From positions 1-38,412 of the forward strand of contig NZ_LAPT01000126.1 in NCBI RefSeq assembly GCF_003194385.1: a stretch of 38,412 bases of DNA, written 5' to 3'. The position numbers and the translations under genes were made by a program. The notes under the pieces are model-generated. The model had not been told where the DNA came from, ran no database searches, and saw only the letters and a list, made by a program, of their open reading frames with translations. The stretch's first letter is position 1; each line of letters opens with the position of its first letter. This document shows positions 23,942-32,464 of this stretch, piece by piece. This stretch comes from Pokkaliibacter plantistimulans (GTDB lineage: Bacteria > Pseudomonadota > Gammaproteobacteria > Pseudomonadales > Balneatricaceae).

Positions 23942-25021
23942 ATGAGAAAAATTAAAAATGCAGTGGCAGTAGCCGCTGTAACAATGATTTCATCTGAAGC
24001 ATTCTCGCAAGAGCTTCCTTTATCAGTCCAGTCACAAATAAACTTTAGTAAAGCCGGTCTACTAAGATCATTTTATGAAAGTGATCAGTATGGATCTGTG
24101 CAATGGCGTATAGGCCAGGCGCGCTCAACGATAGGTGGAGCAAAATCTCCATCTGCACCTCAAAATGGTTATTCCGACAAAACAACAGACTCTGTTGTGC
24201 CTATAAAAGTTCTGCATTCCCTGTCCGGTGGAAATTCGGATCTACTTTTTGGTATTAAAGGAACCTTTCCAAATGGTTATGGCAATCAAAACACCCTCGA
24301 TGGTGAAATATACCGTTTAGATGCTGAATATCTTCAATATATTGATACTGACACTATGCTAGGTATTGGAGCCTTTTATGAAGTATCTGATTTAAATAGC
24401 TCTGGAATAGCAAGTAGCGATATTGAATCTAAAGGTGGTGGAGTGCGTGTCGACGCAATCAGGAAATTTACAGCTCACTGGGGGGTAGCCGCACGTGCAG
24501 AGTATTATTGGGGAACAACTAAAGTAACTAATCCAATCACTTCTTCCTTTTCTCTTGTACATAAACAAGGCGACGATCACATTTACACACAGGCTGAACT
24601 GATTGGCCAATATCGACAAGGTGATATTGATGCAATACCTGTAGGCTGGGTTCTACACCCTGCATTAGGTATTCAGTATCAGCATAACTATCTCGAATCT
24701 ACGGCTAATAACCTGGGCGTGGTTTCATCAGGAGTGGTCGGAGATTCTGAAGAGTATGGTACATGGTGGACACATCTGCGTCTTGAGAAAGAAGCCCCTC
24801 CCGGTGAATGGACTCCTACATTTCTTTTGGGATATGAAAGAGAGTATGTGAATAATTTGGATAAGTATGTTCAGGAGCCTTCTTATGGGGTTGTTGGCAC
24901 TGGCATATCTATGCTTACTCAGGGTGGGATGCGAGTAGGCGTTGAGTATTCCCGTCATCAGGGTTTCAACGGCAATCGAATAAATAGTGCAATTTTGGGC
25001 ACATTGAACTTTAGATTTTAA
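23942..25021 (+). CDS. Outer-membrane beta-barrel protein, hypothetical
   Basis: 359 residues. A signal peptide (MRKIKNAVAVAAVTMISSEA, cleavage near AFSQ) is followed by alternating amphipathic strands rich in aromatic and Gly residues. It ends in an aromatic C-terminal residue (TLNFRF), the classic BAM targeting signal. It has no obvious passenger domain or plug, so a substrate channel or surface barrel is likely. Its position ahead of an MFS permease and an aromatic-cleaving oxygenase suggests uptake of hydrophobic phenolics (inference). AT-rich like its neighbours. Confidence 0.75.
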   Translation: MRKIKNAVAVAAVTMISSEAFSQELPLSVQSQINFSKAGLLRSFYESDQYGSVQWRIGQARSTIGGAKSPSAPQNGYSDKTTDSVVPIKVLHSLSGGNSDLLFGIKGTFPNGYGNQNTLDGEIYRLDAEYLQYIDTDTMLGIGAFYEVSDLNSSGIASSDIESKGGGVRVDAIRKFTAHWGVAARAEYYWGTTKVTNPITSSFSLVHKQGDDHIYTQAELIGQYRQGDIDAIPVGWVLHPALGIQYQHNYLESTANNLGVVSSGVVGDSEEYGTWWTHLRLEKEAPPGEWTPTFLLGYEREYVNNLDKYVQEPSYGVVGTGISMLTQGGMRVGVEYSRHQGFNGNRINSAILGTLNFRF

Positions 25022-25090
25022 TATGCAATAAAAAACACCTTCTATCTTGAGAGGGTAGATAATAAAGTCCAAATAACAGGTGAATTAATA

Positions 25091-26281
25091 ATGACAAAAA
25101 TCAACACCCTTTCTGGTAATGCCGCACTTAGCGTGGGGCATATGGCCGGAATGATAGACTTAGCGGCTTTACCCTTATGGATAACTGCGTTAATGGAGTC
25201 TTATAAATTACAAGCACCTCAAGCTGGTTTAACCGTTACTCTGTTTTTACTCGGCGTTGTTATATCAAGTATATTTTTAGCATCTAAGTTTGAGGTGCTT
25301 CCACGACGTCATGTTTCATTTTTTGGTTTCTCATTATCGGCGTCGTGCTTTATAACAATAGCTATTCTACCCATTGATCCACATAGTTTTTTCACTCTTT
25401 TGACTCTGCATTTTGCCGCCGGATTAGGTTCCGGATCTGCACTCTCGGTGACTCATGGGTGTATTGGAAGATCAGAAAATCCACATCGGCTATTTGGTAT
25501 AGTTAATGTCGCTATGGGAGTGCTTGCGATCATCATGTTTGCTGTGCTGCCTGGGCTAATGCACCGTATGGGGGCACATGTAATCTTTATTGCATTCTCT
25601 ATTACAATGGCGGTAGCAGCAGTTAGTGCGATATTATTCTTTCCTGATATTGAAACGCCATCATCAAATAGCCTCAGTCCAAACACCGTGAGAATTGAAG
25701 TATACAAGCTGCACGGTACTGCTTGGTTAATTATTGCTGTCATCGCATGCCTGGCGCTCAGCCAAGCGATTGTGTTTTCCTATTTGGATCGTATTGGTGA
25801 TGTGCGTGGGTTCAGTAAAGAAAAAATACAAACACTACTGGTGGTAATGGGATTTGTTAATTTGCTACCAGGAATCTTGGCAGCCCTATTGCAGAAACAT
25901 CTTTCTCCTTTTGGGGTTGGTATTGCTGGTCTATGCCTGCAAGGTGCATGCGCTCTTGCTATTACAAATTCACATGTATATCAGCTCTTTGCTGCGCCTG
26001 CTGTTGTCTATGTCACTCTGACTATTTTTACGCATACTTTTCTATTTGGAATGCTGTCAAAGATTGATCCGACTGGTCGGGCAGTAGCTGCTACGCCAGC
26101 GATGATGATGACAGGGTCTGCACTTGGGCCTGTTTTAGGCGGGCTGATTGTTACGGGTGTTGGATATGGCGGCCTGGGCTGTGCAGTGCTTGTTATTGCA
26201 TGTATTGCTATCGGCTTACTGCTACGCGCCCGTTATGTTCTTAATCAGAGTAATGAGTCTGCCATGTTGGCCAACTCTTAA
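25091..26281 (+). CDS. Major facilitator superfamily transporter
   Basis: 396 residues with about 12 membrane helices. Recognisable pieces are the first helix pair (LSVGHMAGMIDLAALPLWIT, VTLFLLGVVISSIFLASKF), the loop LPRRHVSFFGF, a Gly-rich helix (FAAGLGSGSALSVTHG), a central charged loop at about 190-205, and GSALGPVLGGLIVTGVGYGG late in the protein. There is no ATP-binding site. It lies 70 bp after the barrel gene and 38 bp before the oxygenase gene, so uptake of the substrate of the oxygenase, or export of a product, is the likely role. Confidence 0.88.
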   Translation: MTKINTLSGNAALSVGHMAGMIDLAALPLWITALMESYKLQAPQAGLTVTLFLLGVVISSIFLASKFEVLPRRHVSFFGFSLSASCFITIAILPIDPHSFFTLLTLHFAAGLGSGSALSVTHGCIGRSENPHRLFGIVNVAMGVLAIIMFAVLPGLMHRMGAHVIFIAFSITMAVAAVSAILFFPDIETPSSNSLSPNTVRIEVYKLHGTAWLIIAVIACLALSQAIVFSYLDRIGDVRGFSKEKIQTLLVVMGFVNLLPGILAALLQKHLSPFGVGIAGLCLQGACALAITNSHVYQLFAAPAVVYVTLTIFTHTFLFGMLSKIDPTGRAVAATPAMMMTGSALGPVLGGLIVTGVGYGGLGCAVLVIACIAIGLLLRARYVLNQSNESAMLANS

Positions 26282-26319
26282 ATAAAACTCCTTCATAAAA
26301 CTATCTCGTGGAGATTGAT

Positions 26320-27795
26320 ATGAATAACAAGGTAACTCCTCCATCAAAAATGCTTTTTCCTGATGATGTCGTTTTCAATGGCTACGCCGCTCCTGTCAGA
26401 ATTGAGGGGCAGGTACATGACCTGGAAGTCATTGGCACTATTCCGCCAGAACTGGAAGGTGCCTACTTCCGGAACAGTGCAGACCACACCTATCCACCAC
26501 TACTAGGCAAGGATATCTTCCTGAATGGTGATGGAATGGTGCACATGGTTCGAATGCAAAATGGTCACGCTGATCTGACCATGCGCTATGTACGCACTCA
26601 TAAATTCAAACGAGAGCGTCACGCTCGCAAGGCATTATTTGGATCCTATCGAAATCCATTTACCGATTCATCAGAGGTGATTGGCGAAGATTCAAATACC
26701 GCCAATACATCAATTATGTGGCATCATGGTAAGCTTTATGCTCTCAAAGAGTCAGGCCGGCCCTATGAGCTTAATCCTGTTGATCTCACTACTCTCGGTG
26801 AGTCCGACTTTAATGGACAACTGAAAAGCAAGACATTTACAGCACATCCTAAATTTGATCCAGTTACAGGTGAATGTATTGCATTTGCATACAACTGTGA
26901 TGGGATGGCAAGTGATGAAATTGAAGTTTATACCATAAGCAAAGATGGCCAGTTTAAAAGCACTGAACGCTTTAGGGCTCCGTATTGCTCCATGGTTCAT
27001 GATTTTCTGGTTTCACGTAATTTTATTGCCTTTGTTATTTGCCCTATGGTGTGTGACTGGGAGCGGGTAGAGCAGGGTGAGTCATATTGGCATTGGGATA
27101 GTAAGAAGAAAACATATATTGCAGTTATTCCTCGTGATGTAGGCGTATCCGGTATTAAATGGTACACAGCACCAAAGGTCGCAATGCAAACTCATACATT
27201 CAATGCATGGGAAGATGGGAACAAACTTGTTCTTGATCACTTTGTAAATGATTCCGGATGGCTAAGTCAGTTTCCTGATATTCATAATCCGTCTGCACAT
27301 GAAACACCTCCATTCGGAGAACGTTGGACAATTGATATCGATAGTGAGGATGACAGCGTTGATATTCAGCGCTTCATTGAACACATTGGCGAGATGCCTG
27401 TTATCGACCCGCGCTTTGCAATGACAAAAAACCGTCATTACTGGTTCGGAACAAATAATCCATCACTAGGGCCAATGCTGGAGCCCGGTCCTAAAGGTCC
27501 TCCCTTTACTTGTTTAGGTCATTTTGATGAGCTGACAGGAAAACTGGACTTTTTCTATGCGGGTCCAAACTCTTCTCCAGAGGAACCATGTTTCGTGCCT
27601 CGAAGCCAGGATGCTGAAGAAGGGGACGGTTGGTTATTGTCTATAGTCGGCAGAAGAGATGAGAATCGCACTGATCTGGTCATTCTGGATGCAAGAAATC
27701 TTTCTCAAGGTCCAGTCGCTATAATTAAATTTCCATGTCGTGTGCATGAAGGATTTCACGGAATTTGGGTTAATTCCCACGCATTAGGTTGGTAG
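26320..27795 (+). CDS. Carotenoid-oxygenase-family enzyme, isoeugenol monooxygenase-like
   Basis: About 491 residues, of the seven-bladed non-haem iron family that splits carotenoids, stilbenes and phenylpropenes at a double bond. Numbered from the ATG at 26320, the four iron His are His176 (TAHPKFD), His227 (MVHDFLV), His292 (QTHTFNAWE) and His480 (HEGFHGIWV). Several blocks recall isoeugenol monooxygenase: GSYRNPFTD, ANTSIMWHHGKLYALKESG, and PCFVPRSQDAEEGDGWLL followed by RRDENRTDLVILD. GTGGAG sits 6 bases before this ATG; the GTG four codons earlier is part of that ribosome site. Cleavage of a lignin-derived or plant phenylpropene to a benzaldehyde is the best guess. Confidence 0.88.
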   Translation: MNNKVTPPSKMLFPDDVVFNGYAAPVRIEGQVHDLEVIGTIPPELEGAYFRNSADHTYPPLLGKDIFLNGDGMVHMVRMQNGHADLTMRYVRTHKFKRERHARKALFGSYRNPFTDSSEVIGEDSNTANTSIMWHHGKLYALKESGRPYELNPVDLTTLGESDFNGQLKSKTFTAHPKFDPVTGECIAFAYNCDGMASDEIEVYTISKDGQFKSTERFRAPYCSMVHDFLVSRNFIAFVICPMVCDWERVEQGESYWHWDSKKKTYIAVIPRDVGVSGIKWYTAPKVAMQTHTFNAWEDGNKLVLDHFVNDSGWLSQFPDIHNPSAHETPPFGERWTIDIDSEDDSVDIQRFIEHIGEMPVIDPRFAMTKNRHYWFGTNNPSLGPMLEPGPKGPPFTCLGHFDELTGKLDFFYAGPNSSPEEPCFVPRSQDAEEGDGWLLSIVGRRDENRTDLVILDARNLSQGPVAIIKFPCRVHEGFHGIWVNSHALGW

Positions 27796-27897
27796 ATTTT
27801 TGGATAGTTAATATGTTGGTGTAAAAGGCAAAATCATTCATTGAGCTTTTTGGTATTTGTGGTTTCCGAAATTATAAAAATATTACAGGAGTTTTGC

Positions 27898-28557
27898 ATG
27901 ATTACGTTATATGGATCAATGCATTCTCGCGCAAATCGTTGTGCCTGGATGCTTAAGGAGTTGAATGTAGACTTTCATCACGAACCGACAAACTTTCTTG
28001 ATGGCAGTACTCATAACCCTGAGTTTCTTCAGCTCAATCCAAATGGAAGAGTACCTGCTTTGATGGATGACGATCTTAAGCTTTTTGAGTCCTTAGCAAT
28101 CAATCTTTATCTTGCAAAGAAGTTTGGTGGACCATTGTCTCCTGCAGACATGGGAGAAGATGCCCTCATGACTCAATGGACCTTATGGGCAGTCACAGAA
28201 ATAGAGAAACCGCTATTGCTGGCAGCGGCTAATAACGTTTTATTCGATGAGTCTTCACGAAGCCAGGATGAGTTTGCTATCGCATTACAGAAGCTATCTC
28301 GACCTTGGGGTGTTCTGGATAAACACTTGAGTCAACACTCTCATATTGTCGGGAATCGATTTAGTGTTGCAGATCTCAACATTGCATCAGTTATGACATT
28401 AGTGCCTATTGCCGCAATAGACTTATCACCATGGCCAGCATTAGATAAATGGTTGAAAGTTAGCCTCGAAAGGCCAGCTGCAAGCGATTGGAAACATGTC
28501 AGTTTCAGAATTCCTCGTCCAGCAACTCAGCTCGGAATGCTTTCGATGTTCATTTAA
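27898..28557 (+). CDS. Glutathione S-transferase family protein
   Basis: About 219 residues. The N-terminal thioredoxin fold (MITLYGSMHSRANRCAWML), the cis-Pro motif NPNGRVPALMDDDLKLFES and the helical C-terminal domain (IVGNRFSVADLNIASVM) are clear. ACAGGAG precedes the ATG at 27898; the longer frame from 27841 is not supported. It is the last gene of the AT-rich cassette and is distinct in sequence from the GST encoded at 22071. It probably conjugates or isomerises a product of the oxygenase pathway, though the role is not shown. Confidence 0.87.
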   Translation: MITLYGSMHSRANRCAWMLKELNVDFHHEPTNFLDGSTHNPEFLQLNPNGRVPALMDDDLKLFESLAINLYLAKKFGGPLSPADMGEDALMTQWTLWAVTEIEKPLLLAAANNVLFDESSRSQDEFAIALQKLSRPWGVLDKHLSQHSHIVGNRFSVADLNIASVMTLVPIAAIDLSPWPALDKWLKVSLERPAASDWKHVSFRIPRPATQLGMLSMFI

Positions 28558-28685
28558 CTGGTTGCAAGGCATAGCTGGCTGTCTCTTAAGTATGCGGTTA
28601 TGCAGGTCTGTCAGAGTCCAACCTGAGAGACACTGCATACTCCCTCTGAATCCACGTTCCCTTTATTGCAAGCTGAACCAGAGAA

Positions 28686-28861
28686 CGGGTAGAGGAGATA
28701 CACACCCGTCCGGCGCCGCTGAAACGGTTGGCGCCGCCTTCAACACCGAGTCCATGCTGGTGGCGATTCGCGATGGTGCAGGTATCGGCCTGATTGCGGA
28801 CTTTACGGCGATCGACGAAATGCCCATGGCAGAAATCAACGCCGAACGCTGCGGGGAATAA
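28686..28861 (+). pseudogene. Possible fragment of a LysR effector domain
   Basis: The frame reads FNTESMLVAIRDGAGIGLIA then DFTAIDEMPMAEINAERCGE and stops. The pattern of an Asn-Thr-Glu helix followed by a Gly-Ala-Gly-Ile-Gly-Leu strand is typical of the C-terminal half of LysR effector domains. No helix-turn-helix or start is present upstream. It is GC-richer than the cassette to its left. An unrelated hypothetical remains possible. Confidence 0.4.
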
Positions 28862-28910
28862 AACTGGCGGTCGGGCTTCAATGAGAGAGCAAAGAGAACA
28901 AAAAGCTCAA

Positions 28911-28934
28911 TGCCGATAAATAGGATTATCGGCA
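28911..28934. terminator. Perfect 9-bp stem-loop
   Basis: TGCCGATAA (28911-28919) pairs exactly with TTATCGGCA (28926-28934) around a 6-nt loop. Read on the minus strand it is followed by TTGAGCTTTTTG, so it could terminate leftward transcription. On the plus strand there is no T-tract. Confidence 0.5.
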
Positions 28935-29238
28935 CTGGGGCTGAAAAAGGCCCGGAACAGTCCCTGAGCACACCTCATATATAGATTCGCATAATATGTA
29001 TTATGTTAAATTAACTATCAGAACAGATGCACTCTCATCCTTTGATCCTGTTCTCACGCTCATCATTCGCGCTCTGTCACCCTCTGCGATGAAGTCAGCA
29101 CCGAGACTGTAACTGTTCTGCTGGGTGCGCAACCGCACAGACGTTACATACCCTTTTCCTCCACAGTGAATGCGGTAGATTTCAATGAGTCGTTATTGAA
29201 GTAATCGGCTTTTCAGCGATTCCAAAGGAGTAAGTCCG

Positions 29239-30285
29239 ATGTCATCGCCTCCTGATAATAACAACCCCTGGCAACATGGCAGCCGCGACGGCGCACAAAC
29301 ACTTTCAGCAGTGAAGCTCAACAAACGCTATCTGCTTCACCGGCTCAAAAACTTCAGAAACCCGTTCATTATCTTTCTGGGACTCGCAACGTTATTGGGC
29401 TTCTGGTCTGCCTACTACACAGTACCCAGTGACTCTGTCGCTGTGATCCAACGATTTGGTAAATATCTGGAGACCGTCCCTTCTGGTCTGCATTTCAAGA
29501 TTCCACTTGGTATAGACACCGTGACGATCCTCCCTGTAAAGCGGCAGCTCAAACAGGAGTTTGGCTTTTCCACTCCCGGCAGCACTGATCCCTATCAAAG
29601 CCCTGTAGATGGTTTAAGAGAGACAGAGATGGTCACCGGTGATCTGAACGCAGCGCTGGTCGAATGGGTTGTTCAATACCGAATCTCTGATCCTCTGCAG
29701 TTCCTTTTTCAGGTACGGGAGCCTCGTGCCATCCTTCGGTATGTCTCTGAGTCAGTCATGCGGGAGGTCGTCGGTGATCGTACGGTCGATGAGGTCATCA
29801 CGATCGGCAGACAGGAAATCGAATCAGAGGCGCTGATCAGGATGCAGGCCCTCTCGACCAAATACTCCATGGGGATAAGTATCGATCAGGTGCAGCTCAA
29901 GAACATAAATCCACCCGGTCCGGTACAAGCATCATTCAACGAGGTTAATCAGGCTCAGCAAGAAAAGGAAAAACTAATTAATGAAGCACGGCGTGACTAC
30001 AACAAAGTCATTCCTCTTGCAGAGGGCGAAAAAGACCAGCGTATTCGTGAAGCCGATGGCTATTACATAAAGCGAATCAATGAAGCAAATGGTGATGCTG
30101 CCCGTTTCAATGCCCTGCTCGCCGAATATCTGAAAGCACCTGCTGTTACACGTCGCCGCATCTATCTGGAGACGCTTCAGGATGTACTGCCGGGAATCCA
30201 GAACAAGATCATTGTCGATGATCAGATTCCTGGGATCTTGCCGCTGCTGAACCTGAGTACCTATCAAAAGAGCATCACACCATGA
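29239..30285 (+). CDS. hflK: HflK-like SPFH/band-7 membrane protein (paralogue)
   Basis: 348 residues. A Pro/Asn-rich cytoplasmic N-terminus, one membrane helix at about 43-60 (FIIFLGLATLLGFWSAYYTV), then the SPFH domain (SDSVAVIQRFGKYLETVPSG, LHFKIPLGIDTVTILPVKRQ) and a coiled-coil region (NEVNQAQQEKEKLINEARRD). HflK and HflC form a large inner-membrane complex that surrounds and modulates the FtsH protease. The usual hfq-hflX-hflKC context is absent, so this is a second, accessory pair. It overlaps hflC by 4 bp (ATGA). GGAG lies 8 bases before the ATG. Confidence 0.9.
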   Translation: MSSPPDNNNPWQHGSRDGAQTLSAVKLNKRYLLHRLKNFRNPFIIFLGLATLLGFWSAYYTVPSDSVAVIQRFGKYLETVPSGLHFKIPLGIDTVTILPVKRQLKQEFGFSTPGSTDPYQSPVDGLRETEMVTGDLNAALVEWVVQYRISDPLQFLFQVREPRAILRYVSESVMREVVGDRTVDEVITIGRQEIESEALIRMQALSTKYSMGISIDQVQLKNINPPGPVQASFNEVNQAQQEKEKLINEARRDYNKVIPLAEGEKDQRIREADGYYIKRINEANGDAARFNALLAEYLKAPAVTRRRIYLETLQDVLPGIQNKIIVDDQIPGILPLLNLSTYQKSITP

Positions 30286-31400
30286 ACCACCTGTCATCAG
30301 TCATCACGCTGAACAACCGGCGCTATATCAAGCCTGCTCTGTTTGGCGTTATTGCGCTGGCTATTCTGATCGGTGAGTCGCTGTATACCGTCAACGAGGT
30401 AGAACAAGTCATCATCACCCAGTTTGGCAAGCCAGTTGGTCAGCCTGTGACTACCGCAGGATTGAAAGTCAAACTGCCATTTATTCAGGCAGTGAACCCT
30501 ATCGATAAACGTATATTGGAATGGGAAGGCAGCCCTTCTGATATGCCAACCAAGGACAAACTGTATATATCTGTCGACCTGTTCGCGCGCTGGCGAATTA
30601 ACGATCCTCTCCAGTACTTCTTGCGCCTGCATGATGAGCACAGCGCACAATCTCGTCTTGATGACATTCTTGGCAGCGAGACGCGAAATGCTGTTGCCAA
30701 GCATGAGCTCATTGAAATAGTCCGAACCACAAAAGACAGAACGCCGCTGCATGATAGCCAGCTAACTCAGGCAGAGAGTGCTCAGGATATAGGTGAGTTA
30801 GTACCGATCAAAAAAGGTCGTATGCAGGTTGAGCAGCAGATATTTTCTGCTGCATCGGAGAAGGTCCGGGTATTCGGTATTGAATTGCTCGATATTCGTT
30901 TCAAACGTATCAATTACAACGAGAGTGTCAGACCAAAAATATATGATCGAATGGTCAGCGAACGACGTCAGATTGCCGAGCGCTTTTTAGCTGAAGGCCA
31001 TGGAGAAGCTGCAAGAATCAGAGGTAACCGGGAGCGTGATCTGAACAAGATCCAATCGGAGGCCTACAAGCAGGTTGAGATCATCCGCGGGCAGGCAGAT
31101 GCAGCTGCTGCCGCAATATATTCTCACGCTTACAGCCAAAGCCCGATGGCAATATCGTTTTATGAATTTACCCGCACCATGCAGGCGTACCGCACGATCA
31201 TTGCAAAAAACACTTCACTGGTCATGTCTACCAATAGTGATCTGTTTAGCTTTTTACAGAGCATCAACCGCTTAAACAGATATGACAGCGATGCTCCCCC
31301 GCCAACACCTGGTCCAGACAGCGCTAAAGTGTCAGCGGTGCTGCCGGCCGACGCTCCTCCACAAATTCAAGTAATCAGAGGACCGCATGCAAGACCATGA
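30282..31400 (+). CDS. hflC: HflC-like SPFH/band-7 membrane protein (paralogue)
   Basis: 372 residues, longer than typical HflC because of a central insertion around 145-180 and a Pro-rich C-terminal tail (APPPTPGPDSAKVSAV). A membrane helix at about 17-34 leads into the SPFH domain (YTVNEVEQVIITQFGKPVGQ, GLKVKLPFIQAVNPIDKRIL). Further HflC markers are ERRQIAERFLAEGHGEAARI, EAYKQVEIIRGQADAAAAAI and FYEFTRTMQAYR. It overlaps hflK by 4 bp and the diguanylate cyclase gene by 14 bp. Partnership with HflK and FtsH is known for the family; a link to c-di-GMP is inferred from this overlap. Confidence 0.9.
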   Translation: MNHLSSVITLNNRRYIKPALFGVIALAILIGESLYTVNEVEQVIITQFGKPVGQPVTTAGLKVKLPFIQAVNPIDKRILEWEGSPSDMPTKDKLYISVDLFARWRINDPLQYFLRLHDEHSAQSRLDDILGSETRNAVAKHELIEIVRTTKDRTPLHDSQLTQAESAQDIGELVPIKKGRMQVEQQIFSAASEKVRVFGIELLDIRFKRINYNESVRPKIYDRMVSERRQIAERFLAEGHGEAARIRGNRERDLNKIQSEAYKQVEIIRGQADAAAAAIYSHAYSQSPMAISFYEFTRTMQAYRTIIAKNTSLVMSTNSDLFSFLQSINRLNRYDSDAPPPTPGPDSAKVSAVLPADAPPQIQVIRGPHARP

Positions 31401-32379
31401 CGATCAGTTAGCCAGTGACCTTCAGCATCAGGCGCACCGCACTCCGGCCGAAGACATACCGCCAGAGTGCGCTGTCGAAGATCAGGGCTCGTCATTGAGT
31501 GACGCGCTGTCTGGCAACACCATGGTAATGGTAAAACGGGGCATCAACCGCTGCCTGGAGGTATTGCAGAGAATCACCCGAATGTTACAGCGTGCAGATG
31601 CACAGCTAGACGGTGAATCTGAGTATTGGGCGTTACCCCCCTTCCCTACCTCTCAAGCCCCCCTGCAGCACTCTGTGAAAGTGATGCATCTGACAGAAAC
31701 GGGCCTTAACTGCTGTACCGGCGACCTCAGGAAAATCATCAGGCTACTCGATGAAGACATACAGCAGCGCGATGATTTACAGCAGAGTTTTCGCTCCATG
31801 CAGGATGTACTGCAGCAGTCGCGTCTCGCATTGCTGGCTAGCCAGGCCGGTCAGGAAAGTGCGCAATATATTGCTGAGCATGACCAGCTGACCGGACTGC
31901 CCAATCGTAAAGCACTGGATCTATATGCAGATGCAGCACTCATTCAGCATCATCAGGAACAGCGGCTGCTCGCTTTGATGTATATAGACCTTGATGGCTT
32001 CAAAGCAGTGAATGATCAGCATGGTCACGCAGTAGGAGACGAATTGCTGAAGATCGTAGGACTGCGCCTGAGTCGTGTTGTGCGTACAGAAGATCTCATC
32101 AGTCGTCATGGTGGTGATGAGTTTATTTGTGTCCTGCAGAATGTGACTGATCATCTGGCAGTAGCAATAGTGGCCAAAAAGTTATTCAAAGCGATATCAG
32201 CGCCATGCAAAGTGGGCAAGTTATCACTGGCGATAAAACCAAGTATCGGGATAGCTATTTACCCAGAGGACGGTAACAGCATTAAAGTACTGCTTGAACA
32301 TGCAGACCAGGCAATGTTCCTGGCAAAACGTACTCGTTGTGGAATCGCATTCCACAATAAAAAGGACGATAAGATATAA
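31387..32379 (+). CDS. GGDEF diguanylate cyclase
   Basis: 330 residues with no membrane segment. The N-terminal 150 residues are helical and unassigned, ending in a coiled-coil linker (QQRDDLQQSFRSMQDVLQQS). The GGDEF domain starts near 165 (AEHDQLTGLPNRKALD). It has the metal/substrate motif MYIDLDGFKAVNDQHGHAVG and an intact active site SRHGGDEFICVL. The product-inhibition I-site RTED lies five residues before GGDEF. It should make c-di-GMP from two GTP. Its start lies inside the hflC 3' end, so it is co-translated with the HflKC proteins and may be regulated by or with membrane proteolysis. Confidence 0.93.
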   Translation: MQDHDDQLASDLQHQAHRTPAEDIPPECAVEDQGSSLSDALSGNTMVMVKRGINRCLEVLQRITRMLQRADAQLDGESEYWALPPFPTSQAPLQHSVKVMHLTETGLNCCTGDLRKIIRLLDEDIQQRDDLQQSFRSMQDVLQQSRLALLASQAGQESAQYIAEHDQLTGLPNRKALDLYADAALIQHHQEQRLLALMYIDLDGFKAVNDQHGHAVGDELLKIVGLRLSRVVRTEDLISRHGGDEFICVLQNVTDHLAVAIVAKKLFKAISAPCKVGKLSLAIKPSIGIAIYPEDGNSIKVLLEHADQAMFLAKRTRCGIAFHNKKDDKI

Positions 32380-32464
32380 AACCGAGCATAGGTGCACTAG
32401 CGTACAGACCTGCTTCTTGACCGGGGTAATACTCTGTCAGAAATAGCAAAAAAGGAGCAGCCCC

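Larger units (their letters stand above)
28558..29238. other. 681-bp region with a regulator relic and hairpins
   Basis: Between the GST gene and the hflK-like gene no intact gene is seen. An imperfect inverted repeat spans about 28589-28641 (AGTATGC with GCATACT). The LysR-like relic and the 28911-28934 stem-loop are listed separately. The last 250 bp would hold the promoter of the hflK operon; no clear box was identified. Confidence 0.5.
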
